Positions 1-11,620 of a stretch of DNA of 64,000 bases are shown here, in pieces; position 1 is the stretch's first letter, and every line of letters starts with the position of its first letter. Source of the stretch: Holacanthus passer (taxonomy: Eukaryota > Chordata > Actinopteri > Pomacanthidae); contig JAFREQ010000044.1 in the NCBI GenBank assembly GCA_025331565.1, forward strand, positions 1,736,001-1,800,000, given 5' to 3'. The notes under the pieces were generated by a model that did not search any database, was not told the origin of the DNA, and saw only the letters and a list, made by a program, of their open reading frames with translations. The position numbers and the translations under genes are program-made.

Positions 1-556
1 TCATAGGCTTTTTCTGTTTTCAACGTAGTGTCACAATTCACCATGCATTCATTGCACAATCTGACATGCCTCAAATTGACTTTGTAAACTCTACACAGAG
101 ATTGCAACCAAGATTTTATTAGACCCTTCTCCCACAGTGTGGCTTGCAATAAACTTACACTGTCGTTTTACAGTCTAAAAGGCGCCTTAACAGCTGGAAT
201 AGGTTTTAGTGACTCATTATGTTGTATATCAAGTCTCTTAGGAAGTAAGAAAATATTTGTGCATTGGTTTGTAAAATGAAGCTATTTTAATTGCATTCAC
301 AGAATATTGGGAAATTTAATTGGAAAATATTGTCTGGACAGTTGAGATAATTTGCCAGCTGTTAGTATTGTGCATACTGAAAATAGAAAAGCTTACCACT
401 CCAGTAAACAGTATTGTGTGCTACATACTGCACAGTAATGAAAAATGTCAACTGTCAACTGCTTAAGTCTTGTCTCATGGTTGATTTACACAGCTAATGA
501 TTGAGTGAAACTCTCGCTCTCAACCCAGTTTTTTGCCTCTGTCCGACTGCTTTCAG
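1..556 (+). other. nprl3: 3' end of the last intron of nprl3
   Basis: AT-rich non-coding sequence that runs up to a splice acceptor (pyrimidine-rich stretch ending in TTTCAG at 551-556) in front of the last nprl3 exon. No other exon or recognisable repeat was found here. In mammals the main alpha-globin enhancers lie in NPRL3 introns, but those are further-upstream introns, so this piece should not be assumed to carry one. Confidence 0.7.
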
Positions 557-722
557 GCTGCTTCACTATTTCCGGGGACATCACCACCTGGAAGAGATTA
601 TGTACAATGAGAACATGAGGCGCTCGCAGCTCAAGACACTGTTTGACAAGTTCCGCAGTGTCCTTGTGGTGACCAACCATGAGGATCCCATTATTTCAAT
701 CTTTCAGTCACCCATGGAGTAG
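557..722 (+). CDS. nprl3: NPRL3 (GATOR1 complex subunit), terminal exon only
   Basis: NPRL3 is a subunit of GATOR1, the GTPase-activating complex for RagA/B that switches off mTORC1 at the lysosome when amino acids are scarce. Only the C-terminal exon is present. It opens after the acceptor at 555-556 and encodes about 55 residues containing HHLEEIMYNEN and LFDKFRSVLVVTNHEDP, both characteristic of the NPRL3 C-terminus, then stops at TAG 720-722. The rest of the gene lies to the left of the window. It converges on mpg, the arrangement seen beside the mammalian alpha-globin cluster. ATTAAA signals at 926-931 and 1259-1264 could end the transcript. Confidence 0.95.
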
Positions 723-1709
723 TGGCACAGAGAAGGTATCAACTCTCACCAACTGGAAAAGATGTGAAAATGGGAGCAGTTAGTAGCTTGCTGTGCTCAC
801 AGCTAAGTGCTGTTGCTGAATGACATTTTAAAATGAGCATGATTGCATTAATGTGTGTGCATGTGTGCAGATTTACAAAATGCAGAAAGTGTTTTTTCCT
901 TTATGAGCCAATGTTTGTTTACAATATTAAATTATTTTGTACATACCAGTAAAGCCTCAAATGTTTACTCTGAATATTGGAAAGACTGGTGTAGTGGGGG
1001 TTTAACTTCATCTTCCCCTGCCCCAGATGTGTTAGATCATCTGTGCTGACCACAGAGGGGCACACTGAGAGTAATGATCATTCCAGACCTCCAGCTACCT
1101 CTCCTCAGGAATCTCAGAGGTGGGGAGAGAAAGACGGCAAGAAAGGGAAGACTCCAAACATCAGACAGGCTGTTTTTGCTTTGAGGGAAGCAGAATGTTC
1201 CAAACATCTGTGAAATCACTGAGTCACTGAGAAGAGAATTTCTCAAGTATTGATGTTTATTAAAAAACAGATGGAAGACCTAAACAAAAAAAGACTCATG
1301 AGTGAGTAAATGTACATTTTGAAACTCATTTTCACTGATAACTAAAGTCTTATTCTAGCTGTCTAGTTTTAATCTTTTACTTTTCATTACAACTCCATTA
1401 CAACATTAACACACCGTCAACATAAGTAGCAGCTTACAAAATGAATGAGAAGCATTTTGTACAATTTATAAAGATTACAATTTAGACTATTAACCAGTCA
1501 TAGAAACTCTTCTACAATCTTGACTTAAGATTAAGAACTACAAAATTATAAAAATATAATGGAATTATTTTTAAAAAGTGTTGATTCTATATGCGTAAGA
1601 AGTAGTGTACCTCAGCAATGCAAACAGAAATGTCTTCAGTTTTTATGCTGCCTAAATGTCGAAGCCCACAAAGGAAACAGATGGCAGAGTAGTTTCAGGA
1701 ATACTCCTG
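723..1709. other. Convergent nprl3/mpg intergenic and 3' UTR region
   Basis: About 1 kb between the stop codons of two convergent genes. It holds the probable nprl3 3' UTR, with possible poly(A) signals ATTAAA at 926-931 and 1259-1264, and the mpg 3' UTR on the other strand. A CTCF-like word, CCACAGAGGGGCAC, lies at about 1050-1063 but has two mismatches to the core consensus. No coding exon is visible. Confidence 0.6.
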
Positions 1710-3517
1710 TTAAGTCCTTTTGACATTGTGCTGTCCTTTGTCAGACTGCACATCTGAGGGACCTAAATTGTTCATTTCATTTCCAGACAGAGACTGTCTT
1801 TCTGCCTCTTTATTCACGACACTAACACAAGGGTGTCCACGAAGATAAAACCGCCACGGCTTCTTGGCCCATTCCCCATGGGACTCAATTCCAATGCGTG
1901 GTGCTGCTACTACATCGTATGGCTCTGCTGGATTTGTGTTGGGGTCCCTCTCCAGCCACACCTCAGGGTCTGATGCCAGGTCTCGACGGTCAAAACAGCG
2001 GAGTATATCAAGAGCCTGGCACAGCTTTGAAGGACCGTTGCAGAGCTCTTTGTCCTTCAGTTGGCGGGCCCCCTCTTTGCGTTTGGCTGCCCTCAGCTGC
2101 CTCATGACGGGCTGACCCTGCAGGGGCTCGAGGGAACGCAGCAGCACAGCAGCACCCTCCCCTGTGAAAAACAGCACACAATATCCATCAGTCAGCAAGG
2201 CTCCATTCAGTCTACTTCCTTTTGCCCTTTACCCACTGACAATAGAAAACACCACTGTATAGCTTTAATGTTGTATTAATGATAAAGACTTGGAAGAGGG
2301 CATATTAAGCCAAAAAAGGCTTTTAACCTTTTTTTGTTTGCATGCATCAGTAGGTAAAATTAACACCTTTGCTGGGTAAAGCTTTTACCTTCACTAGACA
2401 CATTCATACAGAGGTATATGCCATAGATTGGATACACATAGACTGTGCCAGGCTTCATGAACATGGCTGTGTTTCCCTTAGTGCGTTTGCCTCCTGCTGA
2501 GTGTGAAGCTTTATCCTCCCCCCCAGCATAGGCTTCAGTTTCCACCACTCTCCCTCGCAGCTCAGTACCATCTGCACACCTGCGGATCAAAACCTGCAGG
2601 GACAAGGAACAAGACAGATGTTTTATTATGATTAGTTAGTTAACTGAGTGATCGTTCAGCAGGAGATTAATTGGCAACATGTTTTATCATTGATATTGGT
2701 AAAATGGCTTGTCACATTTTAAGCCTTCTGTGATAGTAAACTGATCTTTTGGTTATGAACCCACAAAATCAGATATTTGAAGATGTGAGGGCTCTGGGAT
2801 CTTGTACTTGACATATTTCACAATTTGCTGATACATTACAGACCAAACTATTCATTGATTCATCATGACGATAATCTTTAATTACATTTAAAAGGAGTGG
2901 TGTGGATGCATTTTAAAGTGGTTTTGGATTTTACAAGACCATGTAAGTTGAGGTGAGGTTGTAGCTGAGTGCAATTAAATGAAATACCTCTTAAGTATTA
3001 CAATGGACTGGAGGGTTACATAATGATGCTCCTGCATGAAATTTAAAGTAGCCAGATGTGACAACACTTTCAGTTCTGGTCTTTGCAGCTTTGACAGATT
3101 AAACCATTGACAGACTGGACGAGAGATGTTTCTGTCAGTAGCCTCCATGAATACTATAATATCCTTTGTGCTGTGACTATTCCAAGCACATTCAGTGCAG
3201 ATCATTACAGAAATCATCCTGACAACATGAACGGATGTGAACCACAGGTGAGATGTCAGTCTTACCTTTCCGAGCAGCGCTTTAGCCAAACTGATGCAGG
3301 GCTGGTGGAAAAAATCCTCTCCCAGTCTGTGTTGCTGGTCATTCTTGGTGAAATAATGGCTTTGCTGCACGTCATCATTTGGACCATTTTCACACTTCTT
3401 TGATTTGGCAGATGAAGCCTTTGTTTTTAAATCTGTCCGGCGTTGATGTTTATTTGCTGCTTCTGCAGGTGCTGGTGCTAACGTCAACGCTAATATCTTT
3501 CGTTTTCTCCCTGCCAT
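1710..3517 (-). CDS. mpg: N-methylpurine-DNA glycosylase (AAG/MPG), complete, 3 exons
   Basis: Nuclear base-excision repair enzyme that cleaves the N-glycosidic bond of 3-methyladenine, 7-methylguanine, hypoxanthine and ethenoadenine. Coding exons on the minus strand: 3517-3266, 2593-2389, 2161-1710, all with GT-AG junctions, giving 302 residues (human about 298). The first ~60 residues are a basic, lysine-rich tail. The fold begins around GEDFF (66-70). Visible active-site equivalents are the catalytic Glu104 in VVETEAY, Tyr106, His115, Tyr138, Asn148 in YLCMN, and Arg161; these correspond to human E125, Y127, H136, Y159, N169 and R182. SKLCQALDI and GEWAKKPWRFY follow in exon 3. The start codon is the first ATG of the open frame. 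Tail-to-tail with nprl3 and head-to-head, at distance, with rhbdf1, as in mammals. No break seen. Confidence 0.97.
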
Positions 3518-3720
3518 AATTTTACGGCGAGATACTTAAAAAAACGAAAGAAACACAATTTTAAAACACCTTTGCGACACTGTATCTCTCTTTTATAGTT
3601 TCAGCATCACTTACAAATATATTCTTAAAGCATTTACTCTCAAATTTCCATGCGTTTTATAGCATATTAATGCTAATGCTAACATACAGGAAGTAAGTGT
3701 AACTGTTTTGAATCTCTTAA
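3518..3720 (-). promoter_or_regulatory. mpg: Probable mpg promoter / 5' UTR
   Basis: Sequence directly upstream of the mpg ATG. No TATA box is evident at the expected place. It contains a tandem GCTAAT/GCTAAC word (3672-3683), a type that also occurs at the mgrn1, cdip1 and polr3k promoters in this window. The assignment rests on position; the transcription start is unknown. Confidence 0.4.
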
Positions 3721-3913
3721 AGGGACCGCGCACCTTTTCAGCTTTAAAGGTGTTTCATCATTGATTATGTTGTTATTGAGTGTTTCCTGTTTTGGTTGTC
3801 TATTCAGGCTGTGAGCAGAAATGTTTCCACCAAATTCATAAACATGACTTTTGCAATCCAACTTCTCTTCCTGCTGCACACAACAGCCAAATTTTGCTGA
3901 TAGGTAAAAACCT

Positions 3914-4046
3914 CCCAATCAGAGGCCTTTTTCCTGCTGCTGTCTTATCTTTTCAGCCTCATTTGAAAACAGTCCACTCTAATAAGAGCCTATAAATAGA
4001 GCTGGTGTGCTCGTGTTCCTATGCCCAGGAAGTGGATGGCGCCAGT
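3914..4046 (+). promoter_or_regulatory. CCAAT / GATA / TATA core-promoter-like module
   Basis: Reading rightwards: CCCAATCAG at about 3914-3922, CTTATCTTTT (an inverted GATA site) at about 3945-3954, and a good TATA box TATAAATAG at 3991-3999. A start about 30 bp downstream would fall near 4020. Just after it are two in-phase ATGs opening a reading frame of only 26 codons. The elements are ordered as in a tissue-restricted, possibly erythroid, promoter, but no confirmed gene follows. It could instead be chance, or an upstream start for the exon-like segment at 5534-5669. Confidence 0.3.
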
Positions 4047-5533
4047 TTGGCTCCAGGCACTGTGGGTCCATGTGGCTTTCTGGAAGACTAACAGCGTGTG
4101 ACAAGGTGCCATGCCACCGACTACAAATTTATCAGTCAAGTGCAAGTTTGTCATGCTGTGTTTTGGAAGCAGAGCATTGACCCTAAAGCCCATGTCTGCA
4201 TGCGTTGACTGAGATAAGAATGAATGGGTAGAACAATAGATAGATGGGTTAATGCATAGATATTTAAAAAAGATTAAGCGATTTTATGTTTGAACTAGGT
4301 GGATTTCTTGTGCTTTGGAAATTGTTGGAGACATTGATACGTTTTTGAGATGTATTTCTAATGGATGACAGATATTTTGCTTTGTGTTCACTTGTTTAGC
4401 TGCAAGTTACTAAACTGACTGCAGTCATTAGATTAAAGTGATAAGTAAAAAAAATCATCTGGACATCCTGTTGGGCTTTTTGTAGCTGCAGCCCAAACTT
4501 ATTCTGCATTTTCTTTAAGTTAATCATTCTGCAGTTTTTTATTGTTACGCACTTTTATGCTATTAGTATTTTTTTTTTGCCTTTCCGGTCATTTTGAGCT
4601 GCATTTGAGGTTTTTCAGTTAAAGATTGACCTCCTCAATTTCTGCAGACTGGGTCAGTTGGGAGCCTGCAGCTTTACACATAGGGTAGATTTACAGAGCG
4701 AGCATATTCTTGGTTCTGATGTTCAGCAGCCTTGTTCTCCTGTCTGCTGGACTCAACTTTGACAGTTCTCTTCTGCAGAGCCTCCTCAGCATGATCTCTG
4801 TTAACAACCATGTCTTAAGTCTGGAAAACCTCTGTGCTTTGACTCGAAGCCTTCTCCTGTACTCATCTGCAATAATGTTATTTGGAAGAAGTAGTCATTA
4901 AAGTTGAACCCCATAAGAAGGTCCACTCATTCAGATAAATCCATATTACAGTATAGTTTACCTCATGTGTAATTAGAAGTTTGCATTGATGATTGCATTA
5001 AATTACTCTGTATTGCACTACATTGCATGCAATAATCAGTGCCAAATACTTTGCGCAACAAAAACACAACTGTAATTTATAAAAGAGGCACAGACTATAG
5101 CAAGCCTTATTATGTGCATTAGTGCCAGAGAGCTGTTGTTGACTCCACTCATAATTCAAAGTGTATTTTAATCAAATTGGATTTATTACATTTACTGTGC
5201 ACCAGCCCTCTCAAACAAATTACAGCTCCTCAAACCTCTGAAGAAAACAACAGTTGAGTGGATGATGGATCCAACTATATGAGTGTGTTGTGTAGTCAAA
5301 GGGTTTATCCTGACTGGAGAGTGAAAGTAAAATCCTTTCTCATTTCCACTTTTACTGTTCCAAATATTATGCATTTTTTTGTATAATGTTTTGTATGTAT
5401 TACATCAATAATAATAATTATTACTAATGTAAAGAAGGAATACACATTTTTGAAGCCTTTTTTAAATATATTTGAAAGAAGAAAATAGGAACACAGACAG
5501 CAATATTACTAAAAAAAACTTCTCTCCCCACAG

Positions 5534-5669
5534 AGGCCTCTCTCTCCTTGGGTCAGTCAGATGATTGGAGAGGTGCCAGGAAGTGCAGAATGCTTGTTAA
5601 GTGGTTGCCTTGTGTGTATGTGTGTGGCATTGCAGAGATAGATGAAAGGAACACATCACTGTATCAAGG
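5534..5669 (+). other. Exon-like segment with strong splice sites (unproven)
   Basis: A 136-base stretch bounded on the left by CTCTCCCCACAG and on the right by AAGG/GTAAGT, both close to vertebrate consensus. One frame is open throughout; it starts two bases into a codon and ends with GG. The encoded peptide (SLGQSDDWRG ... ERNTSLYQG) matches no family I know. Its end phase is compatible with the exon-like segment at 9530-9734. It may be an exon of an unannotated + strand transcript or chance. Confidence 0.2.
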
Positions 5670-5859
5670 GTAAGTTGATATACTGAACATTCCCAGTTCA
5701 AATATTTGCATGGCAAGTTATTGGATGTCATTGCACACTCTCTTATCAGTTGCCTTTTGTCAGAACGGCAAAACTTTTCAGAGTAAAATTACAAATAATA
5801 AGCGCAAATTAATATTTTTTTCAAACAGTAGATTCATTACTTACTCACAAACAGTAGGA

Positions 5860-6129
5860 TCAGAGCAGTTGTATTTCTAATGGAACCAGTTGCACAGTAA
5901 TTATGGACATGAAGACCTGGACTGACTTATCGAGCCAGGATATGATCCAGACAGAAATCTGCTGAGCATGTCCAGTAGAACAGTCCTGGTATGAGTTGTT
6001 GACTTTGTCATAGCTGGTGGACCCGTGAAGGCCATTGTTTGCTTTGACTGTGTTTCCACTGCCTGTCAGCAGTGATGGTGAAGTCGGGCCACTTTCATTG
6101 TCGCTGCCACTGATAATCTTAGCAGCCAT
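5860..6129 (-). CDS. Candidate small gene, 89 residues, unknown function
   Basis: I do not recognise this protein. The ATG at 6129 sits in a good Kozak context (G at -3, G at +4) and opens an 89-codon frame. The first ~55 residues are polar and Ser/Gly/Asn-rich (for example GSDNESGPTS and NNGLHGSTSYDK) and read like real coding sequence. The last ~35 are hydrophobic, with Trp and Ile residues in ISVWIISWLDK and a Val/Leu-rich end, and could form a membrane or amphipathic segment. About 140-165 bp upstream on the same strand are an ATTTTCAG splice-acceptor-like site and a TGACTCA AP-1/NF-E2-like site, so this may be the coding exon of a spliced gene. No clear AATAAA follows. Small fish-specific genes are plausible beside a globin-linked locus, but identity and expression are unproven and it may be spurious. 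Confidence 0.3.
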   Translation of the reverse strand: MAAKIISGSDNESGPTSPSLLTGSGNTVKANNGLHGSTSYDKVNNSYQDCSTGHAQQISVWIISWLDKSVQVFMSIITVQLVPLEIQLL

Positions 6130-9100
6130 AGCTTTGCTGTAGCGTTGCGTTCTGGATCACTTTCAAGTCCAGCAGTCACTGCAGCGACAGTGATGCTGAG
6201 CAGGGACGCCAGAGACTCTTCTGTGTGTGCAGATGGACGAGCAGAATGCTGGCAGGCTGAAAATATCTTACTACACCATGAGTCAGAGAATCCTATGAAG
6301 AATCAGGCTTGATCTGCTGGGTATAATATCTTCTCATCATGCAGTGTTTAGAAAGGAACTAACTCCTACTATTTGCTTTTCATTAAAGTTATGATTAATT
6401 AAAATTTGCACTTTGAAATGTTTCAATTTCTTCTAACTTTTCATGAATCTGTAAATATATATTCTTGTACTTTATATAGTTGCAATGTGATATATACTGG
6501 CATTATCTTTGGTTTATATCTGGATGTGTGAAAATATTAAAAACACATGACTGAAATGGATTGACCAAAATATTATCGCTATTTTTTCCTGCTGTGTTTA
6601 TGATGTCTTAAGTGTGAATGCCAGTACCATCAGTGCAGAGGTCAAAACGCTTACCCTGTGTAAACTGGAAATTGGCAGAAATTGTATTTATTGTGTCACA
6701 TACACATATAAACAAATCACGTTGTACAGTGGTAGTGTTTCAGCATTCGGTACTGTACGGCAATCAAAACTGTTTTTATCATTGCTCTCATATCAGAGTC
6801 ATGATTAAAAAGAGGACACACAGCAAACTATTTTTATCAGCAATGTGTCATAGCTTTTGAACTGCTGAGATAACGCCTTGTTTTATACTGTTTCTAAATT
6901 TGTATTGCTGACATGATATTGTAATATTTATAACAGATTTTAGTGTTAGCAATCTTCATTCCATTACGAGGTGTGGCAGCAAAAAGTCTTTTTGTATTAT
7001 GATCGTCCAAATGGTCTTAGAGGCCTTTCACCATGAACTCCTACATTTTCTTTCTATGATTTATTGTTTTCTTCTTTTCTCTTTTATCTCTTTTATTATT
7101 CTATGAAAACCAGATGTATTTCCAAAGAGCTGATGATGCACGTTTAAAAATACGAAAACATTCACACAAAGATCCTTTTTCAGGCTGCTTCAAATACAAA
7201 TGCTTCACATCAGCCAAGAAACCCTTCAGCATTTCAACTGCAATCATTTTTGTGACGAGTCTTTCTTACTAAGCCAATGGGTAGCAGAGCCTGGTAGTTA
7301 TCTGCATCCTCAGTGTTTGATGGGATTAATTATTAATTGATGACAATTAAGGATTCATGAGTTTCTTTTCTTATTTGCTGCAGACGTGTGGTGTGTGTGC
7401 TGTGCAGGTGGGAGGAGAAAGCAAGAGGATTACTTCATGTGTTCACACACCTGCACAACAGAGACACTGTCATGGGGAAATGGGTTTGTCTTTTTCCACA
7501 TCTGGAATCTCATGCCCACAGATTTGAACAAAACCACTGGTATATAAACACAGGTTAGGGAATATGCATGCAAGTGTCTAGACCAAATACTTGGTTTTGT
7601 GTGTTTGTTCTGCATTCTGGAAAATTAGTGATGCATTAGTCGGGTTCAGAGAGTTTGGTCTCCATCTATTCAACAGAGAAACACTCAAGAAACAGAAACA
7701 ACTCTGCAAAAATCTAGCTTAGCAGTAGCTTTTAAATATTATATAGCGGTTTCAAAGCATAAATGAGAGAGTCAGTAACAGTTTGAGGGCTGTTTTAGTA
7801 GATCATTAAAAGACAAAAACTCAGCCTTTCAGCAGTTTGGTTTATTGATTGAGCCTGCACTAAAATCTCCAGCTCCCTGACCTTTCCTGCTCCGGTCTGA
7901 TAACAGCTTCCTTGTCTCAGCTCACACCTGTGGCTCTCGGAGGGAACAGCCGTTGAGTCAGAGGCAGGGAGGGAGGGCTGTCTGCACGATCTTACTCCAA
8001 TTATCACGAAAAACAAGCGAGTATCAATCTGCTCGACACAACTGCACAGCGAAAGCTTTTCTGCCCTCTTTGATTTCTTTCGCAGCCTCCTTCTGCTGTG
8101 GTATTTTGCAGCAGTACAGTCGCTTGTCTTTTGCCGGTAACTCACAGCATGTGGTGTATTAATGAATAAAAACCAGCATGTACTGTATTTTAACTCAGTG
8201 ACTTCAGCTCTACCCAGATATAGAGTCTCTCCTCAGTGCTAATTGCAAACAAAACATTCAATGTCCTTTTTCACAGCGGATTAAAATGTTGGCAAATAAT
8301 CTCTAAAATGCCATCACATCACAGCCACAGAGTAGACTGACATTTCTTTCCTTGGTGTGGTAAACCATGTCGCCCGTGTACAAGCAAAAACCTCTCTGTG
8401 GTCTTAACCCAGAAACCATGGTCTCCCCTCCACTTCTCCGCTTGGTTGAAGAAAGAGGAAACTATTTATGGACCGTCTGACGGTGTCCTTTTGGTTAAAC
8501 ATTACCCTTGCACTCAACCCTTTTATCTGCGTCTGACTGATGGGGCTTCAGGGGGCCTTGAGTGCTCCTACAGGTCCTGCGTTGCTTCCTAATTGCTGCC
8601 TTTGCCCCAGCTTCAACCCTCCTCTATCCCAGGGGAACCTTCACCATTAATTACTACAACTTCATGGTATATCAATCAGAGAGTCCCAGTGGGCCACTGA
8701 ACAATCCTTACATAGCTGAGTACATGTAAAAGAGTTGATGAAGTCCAATAAAGTCACTCCCGTGGTGGAAATACTATCTTTTGCCTAATTTAGGAGCATG
8801 CCTCTGAATCAGCTTGATTTGCAGGGTTGCTATCAGTCATGCCGGCGGGGACGAGACCCGTGGGTGCAAGACGGAGAGGAGACATGAGCTGAGAGGAAGC
8901 TCTAGCCTTTCATACTGTGAACTATGTACAAGACCAGCTGTCAGACCTGTCGGCTGTGTGCCTGTTGTATATTTTGGTTTACCCTCACATTTGAACTGAC
9001 TAAATTCACTCTCGATGCAGCGATTAGTAAAAGCTGCTCATGGTGTTAAGCTGTGGAGGAGGTGCAGAGGAGGTGTTGAAATTTTTTTTAAAACCACACT

Positions 9101-9254
9101 TCAGACACTTTCTCTCACTCTCATTTCGATAGAGTCTTGTTTGAAACTACGTTCAAACTAATGTAAAGTTGCTGAACAAGGATGGGTTCATGGGAAACAC
9201 AAGATTAATCAGAATTTATGAATTTTTTTTGATAATTGTAATATATTCTGCTAT

Positions 9255-9362
9255 TGATTAGTATTTTTACTTCAGCAAAATCTGGAATGCAGGACTTGTA
9301 ATGGAGTATTTTTATACTGTGGTATTGCTACTCTTACTTGAGTATGATCTTCCTCCACCACT
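9255..9362. repeat. Fragment of a common fish interspersed repeat
   Basis: The phrases TTTTTACTTCAGCAAAATCT, TACTTGAGTATGAT and the ending TCCTCCACCACTGG resemble a short non-autonomous repeat I recognise as widespread in teleost genomes, whose copies end in a similar CCACCACTG. Boundaries are approximate and the family name is not assigned. Confidence 0.55.
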
Positions 9363-9529
9363 GGAAAACAAGTTTATTGGTCTGCTATTTCCAGTAGATC
9401 TGAATACTGAATATAGAAGTCAGGCACTCTTATGATCCCATGTTCTTGTAGGCCTAACACAAACAAATCATCTGCCCTGTCAGCATAAAAAATGGGATCA
9501 TATTATGTCTTTCTTTATTTTAATAGCAG

Positions 9530-9734
9530 AAAGGCGCTGGCTGCCGCATTCAGTGGAGAGCGTCTTAATGGAGAAGTACATCAAAGCAACCATGAAGGAG
9601 ACTTTTCCAGGAACCTGAGCCGCTTGTGCCCCGAAACCTCATCTGAGGAGAGCTGCGTACTTGGTGCCCCTTGTCAGCACCTCAGAAACCTCCTGCTTCC
9701 TCACATCCATCTCTCTTTTGGAGAATATTCCCAG
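9530..9734 (+). other. Second exon-like segment with splice sites (unproven)
   Basis: A 205-base open stretch between an acceptor (TTTTAATAGCAG) and a donor (CCAG/GTGGGT). One base completes a codon, then 68 codons stay open, including SGERLNGEVHQSNHEGDFSR. Its 5' phase fits the GG left by the segment at 5534-5669, so the two could splice in frame. No family is recognised, and chance has about a one-in-three probability of giving compatible phases. Confidence 0.2.
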
Positions 9735-10201
9735 GTGGGTCTGAGCTTTCACTGAAACCATGATGGAATGCACTGAAATGGTCTTTTCATTAGACGGAGC
9801 AGCAGCATGTATTACCTGATGCAGGAGAAGAGCTCCAGTTCTCTCTAATGAAAATCCTCTCTCTCATATTACAATGCAAAGTGATTTTAAAGTCAACACT
9901 TGTTGCAGCCTTGTTGTATCAAAGTTATTTATTAATGGATTAAAAACATACAAAACATATAGATATGCAGTCTCACAGATAATTACTGTGAAAATGTCTT
10001 GGATACAGTTTCTGTAAATGGTCTCACACTTGGAAATACCCATGAGGTCTAGGTGTGAATTAATGATTAAGACATGGCAGCAGAATCCCATGAGCCAAGT
10101 ATGGGAGGAATGTCAGCAACAGTGATGGCATGCCACACATGTGAATCACATTTCTGTGTTCGCATTTGTGGTGAATTCGTTCATTCCTCTCTCTTCCTCT
10201 G

Positions 10202-10230
10202 TCTCTCTCTCTCTCTCTCTATCTATCTAT
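10202..10230. repeat. (TC)n/(TATC)n microsatellite
   Basis: A CT dinucleotide run passes directly into CTAT tetranucleotide units. Ordinary compound microsatellite in the mpg-rhbdf1 gap. Confidence 0.9.
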
Positions 10231-10974
10231 TCAAACTGATGCAATAGCTTTGCAATAAATTGGAATGATCAGATTTTGTTAAGACAGAAAATGACAACAA
10301 ATGGTTTTTATCCAAGTCTGATCAGCATCAGAAGCAAAAACCATGATCAGGATAGCTCTACCTTAACTCTTTGACTTTCCAACAAGAAACATTAACAGTC
10401 AGTTCAAACAGAGGCTGAGGCCCTGGTCTAGAGCCATGTTCACTAATCCACCCATGCCTTCATTTGTAGTGTTTTTATAGAGTGTATTATTGCCTTGTAT
10501 TTTGCATATTGTTTTGTGTTCCTGTTACCATGTGCACCTTTATGTTGTGGGTTATTTTGACATCTACAGTGAAATTCTTCACCAGTGCTTTTATTTACTT
10601 TTTATGTTTTTGTGTTCAGAGTTCTTGACTAAGACCAGGCAGTGAGGTTAGATGTGTACACAGACAATGTTCAGGCTTGATTTAATTAACAGGCCTCAGT
10701 CAGCCATAGTAACATCAGCAGACCCAAACCTCAGGCTCATATGACACTGGTGTAATATGCAGCATGGATGCTCATTGATATGAGGAAAGTTTGTCAGTCA
10801 GTCACTCAGTTTCTTCATTGACTCACTAACAAAGCAGGACTGTATATTTCAAGTGAAACACACTGTGGGCTCAGGGTTCATGGGTGGGCGCCCAGTGATA
10901 TCATGTGATGCCACGATCATCATCGTGTCATGTGGCAACATTGCATGATCTGTCGACAAATGGACCATAATGCC

Positions 10975-10986
10975 GGGGGGGGGGGG
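10975..10986. repeat. Poly-G run of 12
   Basis: Twelve consecutive G residues following TGCC. The length may vary between individuals or be a sequencing-sensitive homopolymer. Confidence 0.85.
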
Positions 10987-11347
10987 ATATGAAGGTTTAC
11001 ATAATACGTTTGTATTAGTCCTTCATATATTTTCAGGTAGGCTTGCTGAAATGTGATTTTGATGGGTTACAGCTTACATGATGCTCCATGAGTTATTAGA
11101 AAATCCATCACCTGGAGTTTTTGTAGAGGAGTCTGGTGACTCCTGCAAGTGTGCTGACAGCCAAACTGATAAGACTGTGCACCTCAGCCAGTTTTTGGAC
11201 AAAATTTCTGAGTGCAAACACTTGAATTTCTTTGTACCACGGCCTTATTGATTTGTAATTTTTGAGGAATTGAGGAGAGCCCAGACAACATAAAAAATGT
11301 ATTAAAAGTAATTTGGCATATTCAGTGTGTTTTCACAGTGCTCCCAT

Positions 11348-11620
11348 CTAATTGATCAGGTAGGTTGTAAGTCCAGTATTTACTAAATCCTAGTAATATA
11401 ATAAGGAGAAAATAACATACATATAAGTTGTGGTTGTTGTTGATTGCTTGATTGCTTATATTATTATGAAGTAGACCTAATTGATCAGGTAGGTTGTCAG
11501 CATGTCTTTAAGTGATCATGGCACAGCTACTATTAAGACCATTGTTCAGTAAATACTTATAATAAGGCAAAACTTTAAGAAGACATAACAATAAGTTGTG
11601 TACAAAATAAAAGCCATTCA
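11348..11620. repeat. Short diverged tandem duplication
   Basis: The 20-base word TAATTGATCAGGTAGGTTGT occurs exactly at 11349-11368 and again at 11478-11497, 129 bp apart. Each copy is followed by a matching but diverged tail: TTACTAAAT ... ATAATAAGG ... CATATAAGTTGTG in the first, and AGTAAATAC ... ATAATAAGGC ... CAATAAGTTGTG in the second. This is a local two-copy duplication with no coding content. Confidence 0.75.

Noticed and set aside
1050..1063. CTCF-like word between nprl3 and mpg
   Set aside because: Two mismatches at informative positions of the core; too weak to report as a site.
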